Source: Acerihabitans arboris
Lineage (GTDB): Bacteria; Pseudomonadota; Gammaproteobacteria; Enterobacterales; Enterobacteriaceae
Direction of reading: 5' to 3'
Length of the DNA stretch: 64,000 bases
Assembly (NCBI RefSeq): GCF_010131535.1
Contig: NZ_WUBS01000003.1
Span: forward strand, 124,001-188,000
Shown: piece after piece, positions 47,395-55,999 of the stretch
Layout: each line of letters begins with the position of its first letter
Position numbering within the stretch: position 1 is the first letter of the stretch
Position numbers and translations under genes: made by a program
The notes under the pieces: model-generated
What the model saw: only the letters and a program-made list of their open reading frames with translations
Told to the model about the DNA's origin: nothing
Databases searched by the model: none

Positions 47395-48120
47395 TCAGAC
47401 GCTCCTCTTCCCTGAAATACTGACCGGCCCTAACGGATAGGGTTTATTGGGGTTATCCATCGTTTGCTGGTAATCGGCGCGCGCGCCCGGGAAACCAATC
47501 AGTTTCCACGAGGCCAACGTTTGATTGCCACCGTGCATGGGATCGGCCAGGTAGCCCTCTTTGGTGTTGTCCAGCAGTTGGGCGAAAAACAAGGTGCCGG
47601 GCACATTGTCAAACGTCAGCTTGCCGCCTTCCAGTTGGCGCAGCAGGTCATCCTGCTGTTCCTGGCCAAGGTCGGCAAAGACCTGTTGAAACTGCCGCCG
47701 GCAATGGCCGTTCAGGGCCTGGATACCGCGGCGATAGGTGTCACGAGGCGCCAGCTGTGATTGATAACCCAGTTCCGGCGCGGCCTCGGCAAAGGGAGGC
47801 TGCATGTACCACAGATGACCGTAGCCGTAGGGTAATTCCATCTGCTTATCGATATAGACCGGCACCCCTTCGCCCACCGCGCCCGGCCCGTATTCATCGG
47901 ACGGAATCAAACGATCGGTGGCGGCCAGGATAAAGCGCCATTCGTCGTTATTAAAGAAAGTGGGAACGTAGTGGGCGGAAATGCCTTCGGATTTGGGCGT
48001 GGCGGCCGGACTTGCCAGGGAAACCACGCTGCTTCCGGCAACCGCCAACGGAATAATCGACAACGTTTTTTGCAAAAAACGCCGTCTTGAGGGGATCCCC
48101 TCGTTGTTTTGCTTGCTCAT
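47395..48120 (-). CDS. Gamma subunit of gluconate 2-dehydrogenase-type complex (Tat substrate)
   Basis: A 241-residue protein of the gluconate_2-dh3 family. The N-terminus SRRRFLQKT followed by a hydrophobic segment is a twin-arginine signal. FIL..TDRLIPSDEYGPGA is the family core. It carries the flavoprotein through the Tat system. First gene of the gamma-flavoprotein-cytochrome operon, 2 bp before the flavoprotein gene. Confidence 0.86.
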   Translation of the reverse strand: MSKQNNEGIPSRRRFLQKTLSIIPLAVAGSSVVSLASPAATPKSEGISAHYVPTFFNNDEWRFILAATDRLIPSDEYGPGAVGEGVPVYIDKQMELPYGYGHLWYMQPPFAEAAPELGYQSQLAPRDTYRRGIQALNGHCRRQFQQVFADLGQEQQDDLLRQLEGGKLTFDNVPGTLFFAQLLDNTKEGYLADPMHGGNQTLASWKLIGFPGARADYQQTMDNPNKPYPLGPVSISGKRSV

Positions 48121-48387
48121 AAAATTTCCATCAGGTGTCGTAATATATGCGCTGGCGCCGGCCGCGGGAATGCGGCAGCGCCGGGCACTAATAATTATTT
48201 GTATGATAATTTTAAGCGTAGAATATGCTGAATTCTTGTTAGTTCAAGTTAAAAAAATGTTAACTTATGTAAGCAGCAACCACCGTTACTGGTAACAATT
48301 TTCATTAAATTAATTTAATAGATTGATTTTTAGGGTTATTAGGTTCACACGTAGATATGACGTTTGGTTATATCAATAGATATGTTT

Positions 48388-48403
48388 TGTGATAATGATC
48401 ACA
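48388..48403. promoter_or_regulatory. CRP site upstream of the dehydrogenase operon
   Basis: TGTGA-TAATGA-TCACA, a perfect match to TGTGA-N6-TCACA, 268 bp before the gamma-subunit gene in an AT-rich 390-bp intergenic region (48121-48510). Confidence 0.6.
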
Positions 48404-48459
48404 AATAATACGATGTGGCATCGCGCCGCCGCCAAATTACCCGGACCCGCCGGGCCAGC

Positions 48460-48494
48460 CCGGTCAGCAGGCCGCCGGAGCGCCTGCTGACCGG
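48460..48494. terminator. Perfect 12-bp hairpin downstream of the LRR gene
   Basis: CCGGTCAGCAGG and CCTGCTGACCGG pair exactly around an 11-nt GC-rich loop, 17 bp past the LRR stop. There is no T tract on the minus strand. Confidence 0.5.
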
Positions 48495-48510
48495 TTGAAC
48501 AAGATAAAAG

Positions 48511-49710
48511 CTACATTACGGGATCATGCGCTGAGGATACCGATTCCAGGGAGCTAACGGATTCATAGCTTGCCAGGCGGCTAAACGAGACCTTACTTAA
48601 GTCGAGGTTCCCCGAATCAGGTAACGCGCCTGCCGGCTCTTTAAGCGCCGCTCCGCCCGGCAACCCGCCGGTGGCGCCTTCAAGCACCGGGCCGTCCGGC
48701 AACCCGCCGGTGGCGCCTTCAATCACCGGGCTGTCCGGCAACCCGCCGGTTGCTCCTGCGATAATCGAGCCGGCGATCCCGCCGGCAGTGGAACCGGTCT
48801 TCGCGCCACCGGTTATTCCCCCGATAATCGAACCGTTCGGAAGACCCCCATCCGCTAATATACCGCCGGGAAACAGGCCTCCGGTTAATAATCCTCCCGC
48901 CTGCAGGGCGCCGGGCAGCAGCGTTTCGATTAACCCAGCCAACGGGGTATTGGCGATATACAGCTTTAATGTCGACGGCAGGTTGGCAGGCAAAGCGGAC
49001 AGCTGGCTATTGCTGGCCTGGAGGGTCCGCAAGCCCGCGGGTAACTGCGCGGGCAGACTGCTCAGCATCGTATTATTGACAAATAGGGTGTGCATTCCCG
49101 AGGGCAAATTATCCGGCAGACTCTCCAAAGGCGCATATTCTAGATACAAAGAACCCAGGCCCGCCGGCAGATTATCCGGCAGGCTGGTCAGGTTGGTGCC
49201 GCCGGCAAACAGGACCTGCAGCTGTGCGGGCAGGTTTGCCGGCAGGCTGTCGATAGGTACGTTATTCAGATTAAGCGTCTTTAATCCCGAAGGAAGATTG
49301 TCAGGCAGCGCCGACAGCCTGGTGCCGCTGAGATAAAGGTTTTTCAACTCGGGCGGCAGCTGGTCCGGCAGGCTGCCGAGGGGGGTGTTATCCATGTCCA
49401 GCTCGTGTAAACCCGATGGCAGGTTTTCCGGCAGGGAAGTGAAGGCGTTGCCGCTGGCTTTTAGCAGGACCAGGCCCGGCGGCAGGTTATCCGGCAGGCT
49501 AGATAGATTCAGGCAATTCAGGTTCAGGTAGGTCGAGCCGCGCTGCAGGCAATCCTTCAAATTGATTGCGGCCTTGTCGCGGTGTTCCGAACCGCCGTCC
49601 AAGGCCTGCCTGGCCCAATCGTCCCATTCATCAAATAATGTTTCATTTTGGTCAAATCCATTTGGTATGCTCGATTGAAGACCGGCGGATGAGATTGCGG
49701 GGATATCCAT
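48511..49710 (-). CDS. Bacterial LRR protein of the IpaH/SspH/SlrP type, ligase domain absent; candidate secreted effector
   Basis: A 399-residue protein. Residues 24-76 (EWDDWARQALDGG, then KDCLQRGSTYLNLNCLNLSS) resemble the segment before the repeats of YopM/SlrP-type effectors. About nine leucine-rich repeats of roughly 21 residues follow, each with LPDNLPxGL or a close form. In place of the NEL ubiquitin-ligase domain comes a glycine-rich tail with a 13-residue repeat (GGLPDxPVxEGAT) and a Ser-rich end. No Sec signal or membrane helix is visible, which fits type III export, but no secretion gene is in the window. GAGGAA precedes the start. Function unknown. Confidence 0.75.
   Translation of the reverse strand: MDIPAISSAGLQSSIPNGFDQNETLFDEWDDWARQALDGGSEHRDKAAINLKDCLQRGSTYLNLNCLNLSSLPDNLPPGLVLLKASGNAFTSLPENLPSGLHELDMDNTPLGSLPDQLPPELKNLYLSGTRLSALPDNLPSGLKTLNLNNVPIDSLPANLPAQLQVLFAGGTNLTSLPDNLPAGLGSLYLEYAPLESLPDNLPSGMHTLFVNNTMLSSLPAQLPAGLRTLQASNSQLSALPANLPSTLKLYIANTPLAGLIETLLPGALQAGGLLTGGLFPGGILADGGLPNGSIIGGITGGAKTGSTAGGIAGSIIAGATGGLPDSPVIEGATGGLPDGPVLEGATGGLPGGAALKEPAGALPDSGNLDLSKVSFSRLASYESVSSLESVSSAHDPVM
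48661..48777. repeat. Three tandem 39-bp units in the LRR gene
   Basis: Units begin CAACCCGCCGG at 48661, 48700 and 48739. They encode three 13-residue repeats near the C-terminus of the LRR protein; the first two are nearly identical. Confidence 0.85.
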
Positions 49711-49924
49711 ATATTTCCTCGTTTAAGTGCGGCAAAATTGGCACTGAAGAACGCTCAGATGTGGTTGTGTCCAGCGGCGTGCCCGCCGGGAAAATGCACC
49801 GCCCGGCGGCCCGAAACGGCGCCGGGAGATGCCCGCTGGCGGTTAACGTCGCTAAACACAACAAGCTTAGATAGGAATTCGGGGAGGGGTTAAGTCATTA
49901 TGCTTAAAGAGATAATGACCATCG

Positions 49925-50899
49925 TTAAGCACGGGCGACGGTGTTGGCGTCAAGCACGCCGTGGATAGCGGCCTCCAGTTCGTTGATGTCGAATTTTGCC
50001 ACATAGGCGTCGGCGCCCACCTTGCGGACGTGATCTTCATTGGCGCTGCCGGACAGCGAGGAATGGATGATAACGGGGATATTCTTCAGGAATTCATCGC
50101 GTTTGATATTCAACGTCAGGGTAAAACCATCCATCTCGGGCATTTCCAAATCGGTTAATACAAACGCGATTTTATCCGAGACCGGCCTGCCCTCCGCCTT
50201 CGCCTCCGCCGCCATCCTGGTGATGTTATTCCATGCCTCCAGACCGGTGATATGCATCACGGCCGGAATAGCCATCATCTCCAGGCCTTGTTCGAGCATC
50301 GAACGGGCGACTTTCGAATCCTCCGCCACGATGGCGACCGCGCCGGGTGTTAAATCAAACGCCGTCGTTTTGTCGCTGTCCATCTTGACCGTGCGGTTGG
50401 CCGGCATGATGTCATACAGAATCTGCTCGACATCCAGTACCAACGCCAGCCTGTTGCCGACATTAGCCTGGTCCAGGCGGGCGATGCTGGTGATATTACG
50501 GCTCCTGACGCCGGACTCGGCGGCCAGCACCTGGCTCCATTCCAGACGGACGATATCGTCGACGGATTCCACGGCAAAAGCCTGGGTGCTGCGCGCATAC
50601 TCGGTCACCAGCAGGATATTTAATCCGGTCTTCGGCGTACAGCCCACGATGGCCGGCAGATCGATCACCGGAATAATCTCCCCGCGAATATTCGCCATGC
50701 CCATCATCGGCGAGGCCATGCCCGCAAACGTGGTCAGCGACGGCATCGGCGCGATTTCACGCAGCTTGAACACATTGATGCCGTACAGCTCGGACTGTTC
50801 GTCAACCCGTGAGGTTCCCAGGCGGAACAGCAGCAGTTCAAACCTGTTTGAGGAGGTGAGATTAGTCCTCTCCTCCACCTCTTTCTGAAAATTATCCAT
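49925..50899 (-). CDS. cheV: CheV-type chemotaxis coupling protein (CheW + receiver)
   Basis: A 324-residue protein: CheW-like domain at about 15-170 (GINVFKLREIAPMPSLTTFA, IRGEIIPVIDL) and a response-regulator receiver at about 195-315, with phosphorylatable Asp in FVLTDLEMPEMDGF and Lys in AYVAKFD. It links chemoreceptors to CheA and adapts by phosphorylation. It stands alone, not with other che genes. A small GTCATTAT/ATAATGAC hairpin follows it (49894-49919). Confidence 0.88.
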   Translation of the reverse strand: MDNFQKEVEERTNLTSSNRFELLLFRLGTSRVDEQSELYGINVFKLREIAPMPSLTTFAGMASPMMGMANIRGEIIPVIDLPAIVGCTPKTGLNILLVTEYARSTQAFAVESVDDIVRLEWSQVLAAESGVRSRNITSIARLDQANVGNRLALVLDVEQILYDIMPANRTVKMDSDKTTAFDLTPGAVAIVAEDSKVARSMLEQGLEMMAIPAVMHITGLEAWNNITRMAAEAKAEGRPVSDKIAFVLTDLEMPEMDGFTLTLNIKRDEFLKNIPVIIHSSLSGSANEDHVRKVGADAYVAKFDINELEAAIHGVLDANTVARA

Positions 50900-51083
50900 A
50901 CTTTCCCCAAGGCGAATGCTTATTGAAGTGCGAGAACACGGCGTTATTAGTGATTCGGAAAATAAGGAATAACATAACGGATCTGGTTATCGGCCATTGG
51001 CGGAAAATACTTAATGCGTCGGCTCCGGGCTGAAGGTTAATTATTCACGGTAACAATATCCCATAGCCCAATGGGTAGCGTCG

Positions 51084-51905
51084 TCAGGGCCGGGATGCGT
51101 CCAGGCCGGCGCGCCAGACGACCGGGAACGCCGGGCAATCCATGACCGCGCCGTCTCGCGGGGCGTCATGGAGCGGCGCAGGCGGCGACATCTTTCCGCG
51201 GCGATAGCGAAAGACGGCGTCGTCACCGGTCCATCGGGTTGATAATACCCGGCGCGGCGTAGCTTGGAAATTGCCGGCCGCGCCGTGCAGGGTCAGCCCA
51301 TGGAACACCAGGCAGTCGCCGGGCTCCAGCGCCCAGCCGATAATACGATAGTCGCCGCGCCGGGCTTCAATATCGGGAAGGATCTCCCAGCGTTCATCGT
51401 CGCCATCGCGCAGCTGGCCGGTGGCAAACCACTGCGGCCGGAACCATTTACCCCAACGGTGCGAGCCGGCGACAAACTCCAGCGCGGTTTCGCGCGTAAC
51501 GCTGTCAACGGGCAGCCACAGGGTGCAGAAGTCGTCGCCATCCACCGGGCTGTAAGGCTGATCCTGATGCCAGAGCGTGCGCTGGGATGCGCCGGGCATT
51601 TTGGACAAGACATGATCGTGCAGGAAATTAATTTTGCCGGACCCCAACAGCATGGCCGCTATCTCTTTGGCGGGCGATTCAAAGGCGAATGTTTCAATGG
51701 GGGCAATGCGCCGCCAGTTATCGCTATCCTGGAAAAACGTTTTCGTATCCGGATCGCTATATCGTCCATGATCGCTCGGCTGCGCCATATTTTCCAGTAT
51801 GCCCTGCTCCACGATATCCAGCCATTGGCGAGTAAAGGCCTGGCGAATAATAATGGCGCCGTCGCGCTGGAATGCGTCTTTATCCTGTGGTGTAATTTCA
51901 AACAT
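51084..51905 (-). CDS. Phytanoyl-CoA dioxygenase (PhyH)-family Fe(II)/2-oxoglutarate oxygenase
   Basis: About 273 residues from ATG 51905, which has a strong GGGAGG site. His113-x-Asp115 (LWHQDQPYSP) and a distal His (HGLTLHG at about 202-208) form the iron triad. Arg in PRRVLSTRW binds 2-oxoglutarate. ALEFVAGSHRWG is typical of PhyH proteins. It hydroxylates an unknown small substrate. It lies 201 bp downstream of the cucumopine-synthase-like gene in the same direction and may be the last gene of that operon or have its own promoter. Confidence 0.8.
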   Translation of the reverse strand: MFEITPQDKDAFQRDGAIIIRQAFTRQWLDIVEQGILENMAQPSDHGRYSDPDTKTFFQDSDNWRRIAPIETFAFESPAKEIAAMLLGSGKINFLHDHVLSKMPGASQRTLWHQDQPYSPVDGDDFCTLWLPVDSVTRETALEFVAGSHRWGKWFRPQWFATGQLRDGDDERWEILPDIEARRGDYRIIGWALEPGDCLVFHGLTLHGAAGNFQATPRRVLSTRWTGDDAVFRYRRGKMSPPAPLHDAPRDGAVMDCPAFPVVWRAGLDASRP

Positions 51906-52105
51906 TTTGCCTCCCGTCTGGACGCAGCGCATGGCGTGGCGTGGCGCACGCCGTCGTGCCTGAACACGGCGTTCCGGCCCGCTTAACGCGGATGCGCGGC
52001 AATCAATGATACCCGCTGCGGCACTGACTTTTGATGCATAGGGATAAGCCGGCTATCGCGATCAAAAAGCCAGGCATTATTTATGCCGCGAGCCGGCCGT
52101 TGATT

Positions 52106-53065
52106 TCACACTTTTTCGGGATTCCAGCGGCCGGGGAATTCCTGTCCGCCGAGCTGGCGATTATAAAACATGCCTAAATACCAGGGAAAATACTGGTAGG
52201 ACCAGGCGCACAGGCGGTTACCGTATTTCAGGAAAGCCCGGAGAAGTTCCTGGATTTCTTCTTTGCTTTCCGCCGCGGCCACCGCTTCGCGTAACATACC
52301 CGCATATTCCTCCAGTTTATATAAACCACTGACGCCTAAATAACTGGAATAAGGCACGTCAAATTCATTTAGCGTCTTGCTAAAATCGCTAACCGATAAA
52401 GTATTGCTCAGGGTCAATAACGGATACATGGTGTACATGATGTAGTCTCGCACCATGCCGTTAGCGAAATCCCAGGCGGTAAAATATTGGCCGTAGGTGC
52501 CCGTGGATTCCACCCGTCCCAAACGTATGTCGCGCAAATCCTCAGGCTCGGTTAGCTGGATCCGGTCGGCTTCCGCCAAAAAGCGTTTTGCCACCTCCGA
52601 ATGGGTCGCCTGGGCGCGCGGCATCCCCGGGTGGGACTGTTTATCATGGGCGGAAACCTCAACAAAAATTTGGTCCTTTTGCCAGAACAGGTTATTCCAT
52701 ACCGATTTGCCCACCCCCGGCAATAAATGGCAATATTCCTCCAGCACCTGTCCCAATACCGGCTGGGCCAGCGGCTCCAGGCCGACGCCGTACTGAATGG
52801 ACATTTTATTACCCGTCGACTGGGAATAACGCAGCCGTCCCACCGGGCAGTCGGTGATCATTTCACGATGGTGCACCGGCGCGCTGCTGACAATCGGCGT
52901 CCAGGCATACATGGAGGCGCCGGACACCACCGGATGCGCCTGGAGCACTTTAAACGGCAGGTGTTGCCAGAATTCTTCACACAGCTCGGGGTTTTTTTCA
53001 TCATTTAATTCGGCGACCACGGTAACGCCCAGGTCAGGCCAGCTTATATCAATTAAACGTCCCAT
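52106..53065 (-). CDS. Cucumopine-synthase-like protein (DUF3830-type N-terminal half plus helical C-terminal half)
   Basis: A 319-residue protein. The first 150 or so residues (GRLIDISWPDLGVTVVAELN, later FKVLQAHPVVSGASMYAW) look like the cyclophilin-like DUF3830 domain. The second half is mostly helical and ends in an aromatic-rich SYQYFPWYLGMFYNRQLG. Length and two-part build match cucumopine/mikimopine synthases of Rhizobium rhizogenes-type T-DNA, which join histidine and 2-oxoglutarate. This assignment rests on recalled family features, not a search. It follows the amino-acid ABC ATPase by 55 bp in the same direction. The reaction here is unknown: synthesis, breakdown or another ring chemistry is possible. 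Confidence 0.5.
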   Translation of the reverse strand: MGRLIDISWPDLGVTVVAELNDEKNPELCEEFWQHLPFKVLQAHPVVSGASMYAWTPIVSSAPVHHREMITDCPVGRLRYSQSTGNKMSIQYGVGLEPLAQPVLGQVLEEYCHLLPGVGKSVWNNLFWQKDQIFVEVSAHDKQSHPGMPRAQATHSEVAKRFLAEADRIQLTEPEDLRDIRLGRVESTGTYGQYFTAWDFANGMVRDYIMYTMYPLLTLSNTLSVSDFSKTLNEFDVPYSSYLGVSGLYKLEEYAGMLREAVAAAESKEEIQELLRAFLKYGNRLCAWSYQYFPWYLGMFYNRQLGGQEFPGRWNPEKV

Positions 53066-53120
53066 CTTTATTCCTCTTTTGTCGAAAATAAATTGCCTGT
53101 TACTTATCGCCAGGCAATGT

Positions 53121-53915
53121 TTACATTTTATGCAGCACCTTATTCAGGAACACTTGCGCCCTGGAGTTTTCCGGTGAACTGAATATTTTTTGCGGCGGGC
53201 CCTGCTCGATAATTTCGCCGCCGTCCATAATTACCACCCGGTCGGCAACATTCCTGGCAAATTCCATTTCATGGGTGACCACAATCATGGTCATGCCCTG
53301 CGACGCCAAATCCTGCATGACGCCCAGCACTTCACCGATCATCTCGGGATCGAGCGCGCTGGTGGGTTCATCAAATAGCATGACGTCCGGGTTCATCGCC
53401 AGCGCGCGCGCAATCGCAACGCGCTGCTGTTGCCCGCCGGATAATTGCGACGGGTAATAGGTTAATTTATCCGCCAGTCCGACCCTGGCCAATAATTCCG
53501 CGGCTTTGCGCCGCGCCTCTTTTTTATCCATCCGCAGGACGCTGACCGGCGCTTCCATGACATTTTCTATAGCCGTCATATGGGCAAACAGGTTAAAGCG
53601 CTGGAAGACCATGCCGATTCGCCGGCGCAGCATGGAGATATTTTTATCGCTATCTTCCTTCATACGGCCATTTTTCATGCGGTAGCCCATCAGTGCGCCG
53701 CCGACATGGATAGTGCCCTGCTGTATTTTCTCCAGACGATTAATACAACGGATAAGCGTCGTTTTACCTGAACCCGAAGGGCCGATAATTACCAGCGTTT
53801 CGCCGGTCTTAACCGTCAATGACACATTACGCAATACCGGCATGTCGCCATAGAATTTCATTATTTCATGACAGACCACTGCGTCGGGTTTTGAATCTGA
53901 TGGGTTAGCGCTCAT
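53121..53915 (-). CDS. Polar amino-acid ABC transporter, ATPase
   Basis: About 264 residues of the GlnQ/HisP type. Walker [11 protein letters not shown]-loop [16 protein letters not shown], signature [15 protein letters not shown], Walker [16 protein letters not shown]-loop [13 protein letters not shown]. The start MSANPSD at 53915 overlaps the permease stop by 11 bp; the MPM start at 53921 is the alternative. It powers uptake with the permease and binding protein upstream. Confidence 0.88.
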   Translation of the reverse strand: MSANPSDSKPDAVVCHEIMKFYGDMPVLRNVSLTVKTGETLVIIGPSGSGKTTLIRCINRLEKIQQGTIHVGGALMGYRMKNGRMKEDSDKNISMLRRRIGMVFQRFNLFAHMTAIENVMEAPVSVLRMDKKEARRKAAELLARVGLADKLTYYPSQLSGGQQQRVAIARALAMNPDVMLFDEPTSALDPEMIGEVLGVMQDLASQGMTMIVVTHEMEFARNVADRVVIMDGGEIIEQGPPQKIFSSPENSRAQVFLNKVLHKM

Positions 53916-54702
53916 CGGCAAGTTCCGCCAGTTGATGTAATGATTTTCCGGGACGCCGTTTTACGCTACCCGCGGTTAAATGCCTGCTGAGGTTTTTTTC
54001 CAGTAGCATCTGGATTGCTGTCCAGCCCGCCGTCAACAGCAAATAATAAATCGATATACCGAGATAAACCTCAAATGTCATAAAAGTGGCGGCTTGCAAC
54101 TGTTCCGCCACGCGAAACATTTCCGATACCCCGATAATACTTAACAGCGCCGTCGTCTTGAGCATATTATTAAATTGATTGCCCAGGGCCGGGACGATCA
54201 CCGGAATAGTCTGCGGCAAGATAATCCGCCGCATCAATAACCGAGGCGGCATGCCGAGCGCTTTGGCCGCCTCGGCCTGGCCGCTGTCAATGGAGATAAT
54301 GCCGGCGCGCGTAATCTCGCTCATATAAGCCGCCTCGTGCAGGCCGAAGGACACTATGCCGGCCACCACGGCGCCGGAAATCTGTAGCGTTCCCAACGGC
54401 ATGACGGCGGGAAAAATATCAAAGCCGAGCAAATAAGGCAGGCCGAAATAAATAAGCACCAATTGCACCAATACCGGCGTACCGCGAAAGAACCATATAT
54501 AAAGTTGATTAAAGGCTTTTAATATCCACAAGCGGCTCATTCCCGCCATTGCCAACATTATCCCTAATACCGTCCCGATAAGCTGGGATACAATAGCGGA
54601 AATAATGGTTAACAATAGTCCCTGAAATAATACAGCCTGGGGATGAAATACAAAATTCAGGAAGAAGTCCGTATTGAACTGCAAATGAATATGATTTAGC
54701 AA
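53905..54702 (-). CDS. Polar amino-acid ABC transporter, permease
   Basis: A 265-residue HisM/GlnP-type permease with about five membrane segments. [20 protein letters not shown] and the loop [20 protein letters not shown] (ATPase contact) are family signatures. A single permease gene suggests a homodimeric channel. It lies between binding protein and ATPase with short spacing. Confidence 0.88.
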   Translation of the reverse strand: MLNHIHLQFNTDFFLNFVFHPQAVLFQGLLLTIISAIVSQLIGTVLGIMLAMAGMSRLWILKAFNQLYIWFFRGTPVLVQLVLIYFGLPYLLGFDIFPAVMPLGTLQISGAVVAGIVSFGLHEAAYMSEITRAGIISIDSGQAEAAKALGMPPRLLMRRIILPQTIPVIVPALGNQFNNMLKTTALLSIIGVSEMFRVAEQLQAATFMTFEVYLGISIYYLLLTAGWTAIQMLLEKNLSRHLTAGSVKRRPGKSLHQLAELADER

Positions 54703-54737
54703 GGTTTGCTCCTTACCGCCTGACTGCCCGGGCGCGG

Positions 54738-55577
54738 TTAATCACAGGGGTGTTGGCTATCGCACAGGGTCACGCCGTTTTCGATACCCCATTTTTTGAC
54801 GATTTTCGACATCTCGCCGGACGTATTCAGATCATCCCTGCCGGCCTGAATCGCCTGATGCAGGGCGGTATTGTTTTTGAGCATGGCCACCACCCAGGTT
54901 TTCGCCGGCACCGGCATATCGACGGTTTGGAATTTATCCTTGGCCTTCGACATATAATAATTGATCACCACCGTATCGCCGACCATGGCATCGGCGCGTC
55001 CCAGCATCAAATCATGGAAAGCGGCGACGTTGGTGCCCAAGGACACCAGGGTAACGGCCGGTTTGCCTTCGCTGACCAGCTTCTCGCTAATCTGCCTGAC
55101 CACCGACTCGTTCCGGCTGCCCATTAACGCCGCCACGCGCCTGCCCGAGAGATCTTCGAACGACGCCAGATGCAGCGGATTGCCCTTTACCACCAGCAGG
55201 CCGGATTTGACGCGCCAGTAATCCACCAGTCCGTAACGCTGCGCGCGCTCCGGCGTTTTCCCCAGGCTCGCCATGACCAGATCGCATTTACCGGTATCCA
55301 GGGCGGCAAAGATGCCCGAAAACTGATAATTATCGATACGGCTCTTAACGCCCATTACCGAGCCCAGCGCATTCATGATATCCACCGCGGCGCCGCTAGG
55401 CGTCTTGCCATCGTCGGCCATGCCTTCCGCCGGCGGATTTTCCAGATCGGAGCAGAAGGTCAGTTGCCCTTTCGCCTTGATGTCCGCCGGCGCGGCGATC
55501 GCGGCAAAAGACCAATGCGGCGCGATACCCAACGACATGCTCAAGACGGTACCGATAAAAAAGCGTTTTTTATTCAC
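54738..55577 (-). CDS. Polar amino-acid ABC transporter, binding protein
   Basis: A 279-residue family 3 binding protein with signal peptide (cut near SFAAIAA). The ligand loop is SDLENPPAEGMADDGK, followed by GAAVDIMNALG and LGKTPERAQRYGLVDYW. GRADAMVGDTVVINYY is the hinge and second-lobe motif. The usual aromatic/Glu pair (FxPxE/FEF) is modified, so the ligand may be an unusual amino acid or derivative. It is first in the operon with a HutC-type palindrome 126 bp upstream. Confidence 0.85.
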   Translation of the reverse strand: MNKKRFFIGTVLSMSLGIAPHWSFAAIAAPADIKAKGQLTFCSDLENPPAEGMADDGKTPSGAAVDIMNALGSVMGVKSRIDNYQFSGIFAALDTGKCDLVMASLGKTPERAQRYGLVDYWRVKSGLLVVKGNPLHLASFEDLSGRRVAALMGSRNESVVRQISEKLVSEGKPAVTLVSLGTNVAAFHDLMLGRADAMVGDTVVINYYMSKAKDKFQTVDMPVPAKTWVVAMLKNNTALHQAIQAGRDDLNTSGEMSKIVKKWGIENGVTLCDSQHPCD

Positions 55578-55702
55578 CCTGCTCTCCCGACAAATTGGCT
55601 GATGTTGATATAACGTCGTTTCACGCGAATCACATCCAGGCTGTTAACAACTCTTTAACCCGATGAAAATGAACATACAGCCAGCGAAACCGGTCGTCAA
55701 GT

Positions 55703-55718
55703 TATGTATATACAAATA
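55703..55718. promoter_or_regulatory. HutC-type operator upstream of the ABC/cucumopine-like operon
   Basis: TATGTATATACAAATA, containing the palindrome TGTATATACA. The same 16 bp occur unchanged at 57042-57057. The motif agrees with known HutC operators of TTGTATATACAA type. The remainder of 55578-55999 holds no gene; a GATGCCC/GGGCATC hairpin lies at 55911-55937. Confidence 0.65.
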
Positions 55719-55999
55719 AGATTATTATATGGCTATTTTTTAGGCAAAATATTTTCAATGTTTATTAAGTATCTGAATAAATTGGTTTAAACATAAATTT
55801 AATAGCATGTACATTATATGGTTAATGTATCGACAATTAATGAGTGCAGTGTCGGTGCGGCAAGCGACGCGGGCAAAAGACCTATCGTCGTGTAAAGATC
55901 GGGAACTGACGATGCCCAGGCGAGGCGCCGGGGCATCAGGGAAGAATCTGCGGGGTCGATAAGGCGTTGCCGGCAGGGAATCCGCCGCGGCAGCGCGGG

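Noticed and set aside
48661-48777. 39-bp repeats as a CRISPR array
   Set aside because: Units are contiguous without spacers, in frame and coding.
48511-48900. NEL ubiquitin-ligase domain in the LRR protein
   Set aside because: The C-terminal sequence is glycine-rich repeat and Ser-rich tail; no catalytic CxD-type motif of IpaH ligases is present.
48671-49336. Proline-rich frame opposite the LRR gene
   Set aside because: Follows from the repeat structure of the LRR gene; no start signal.
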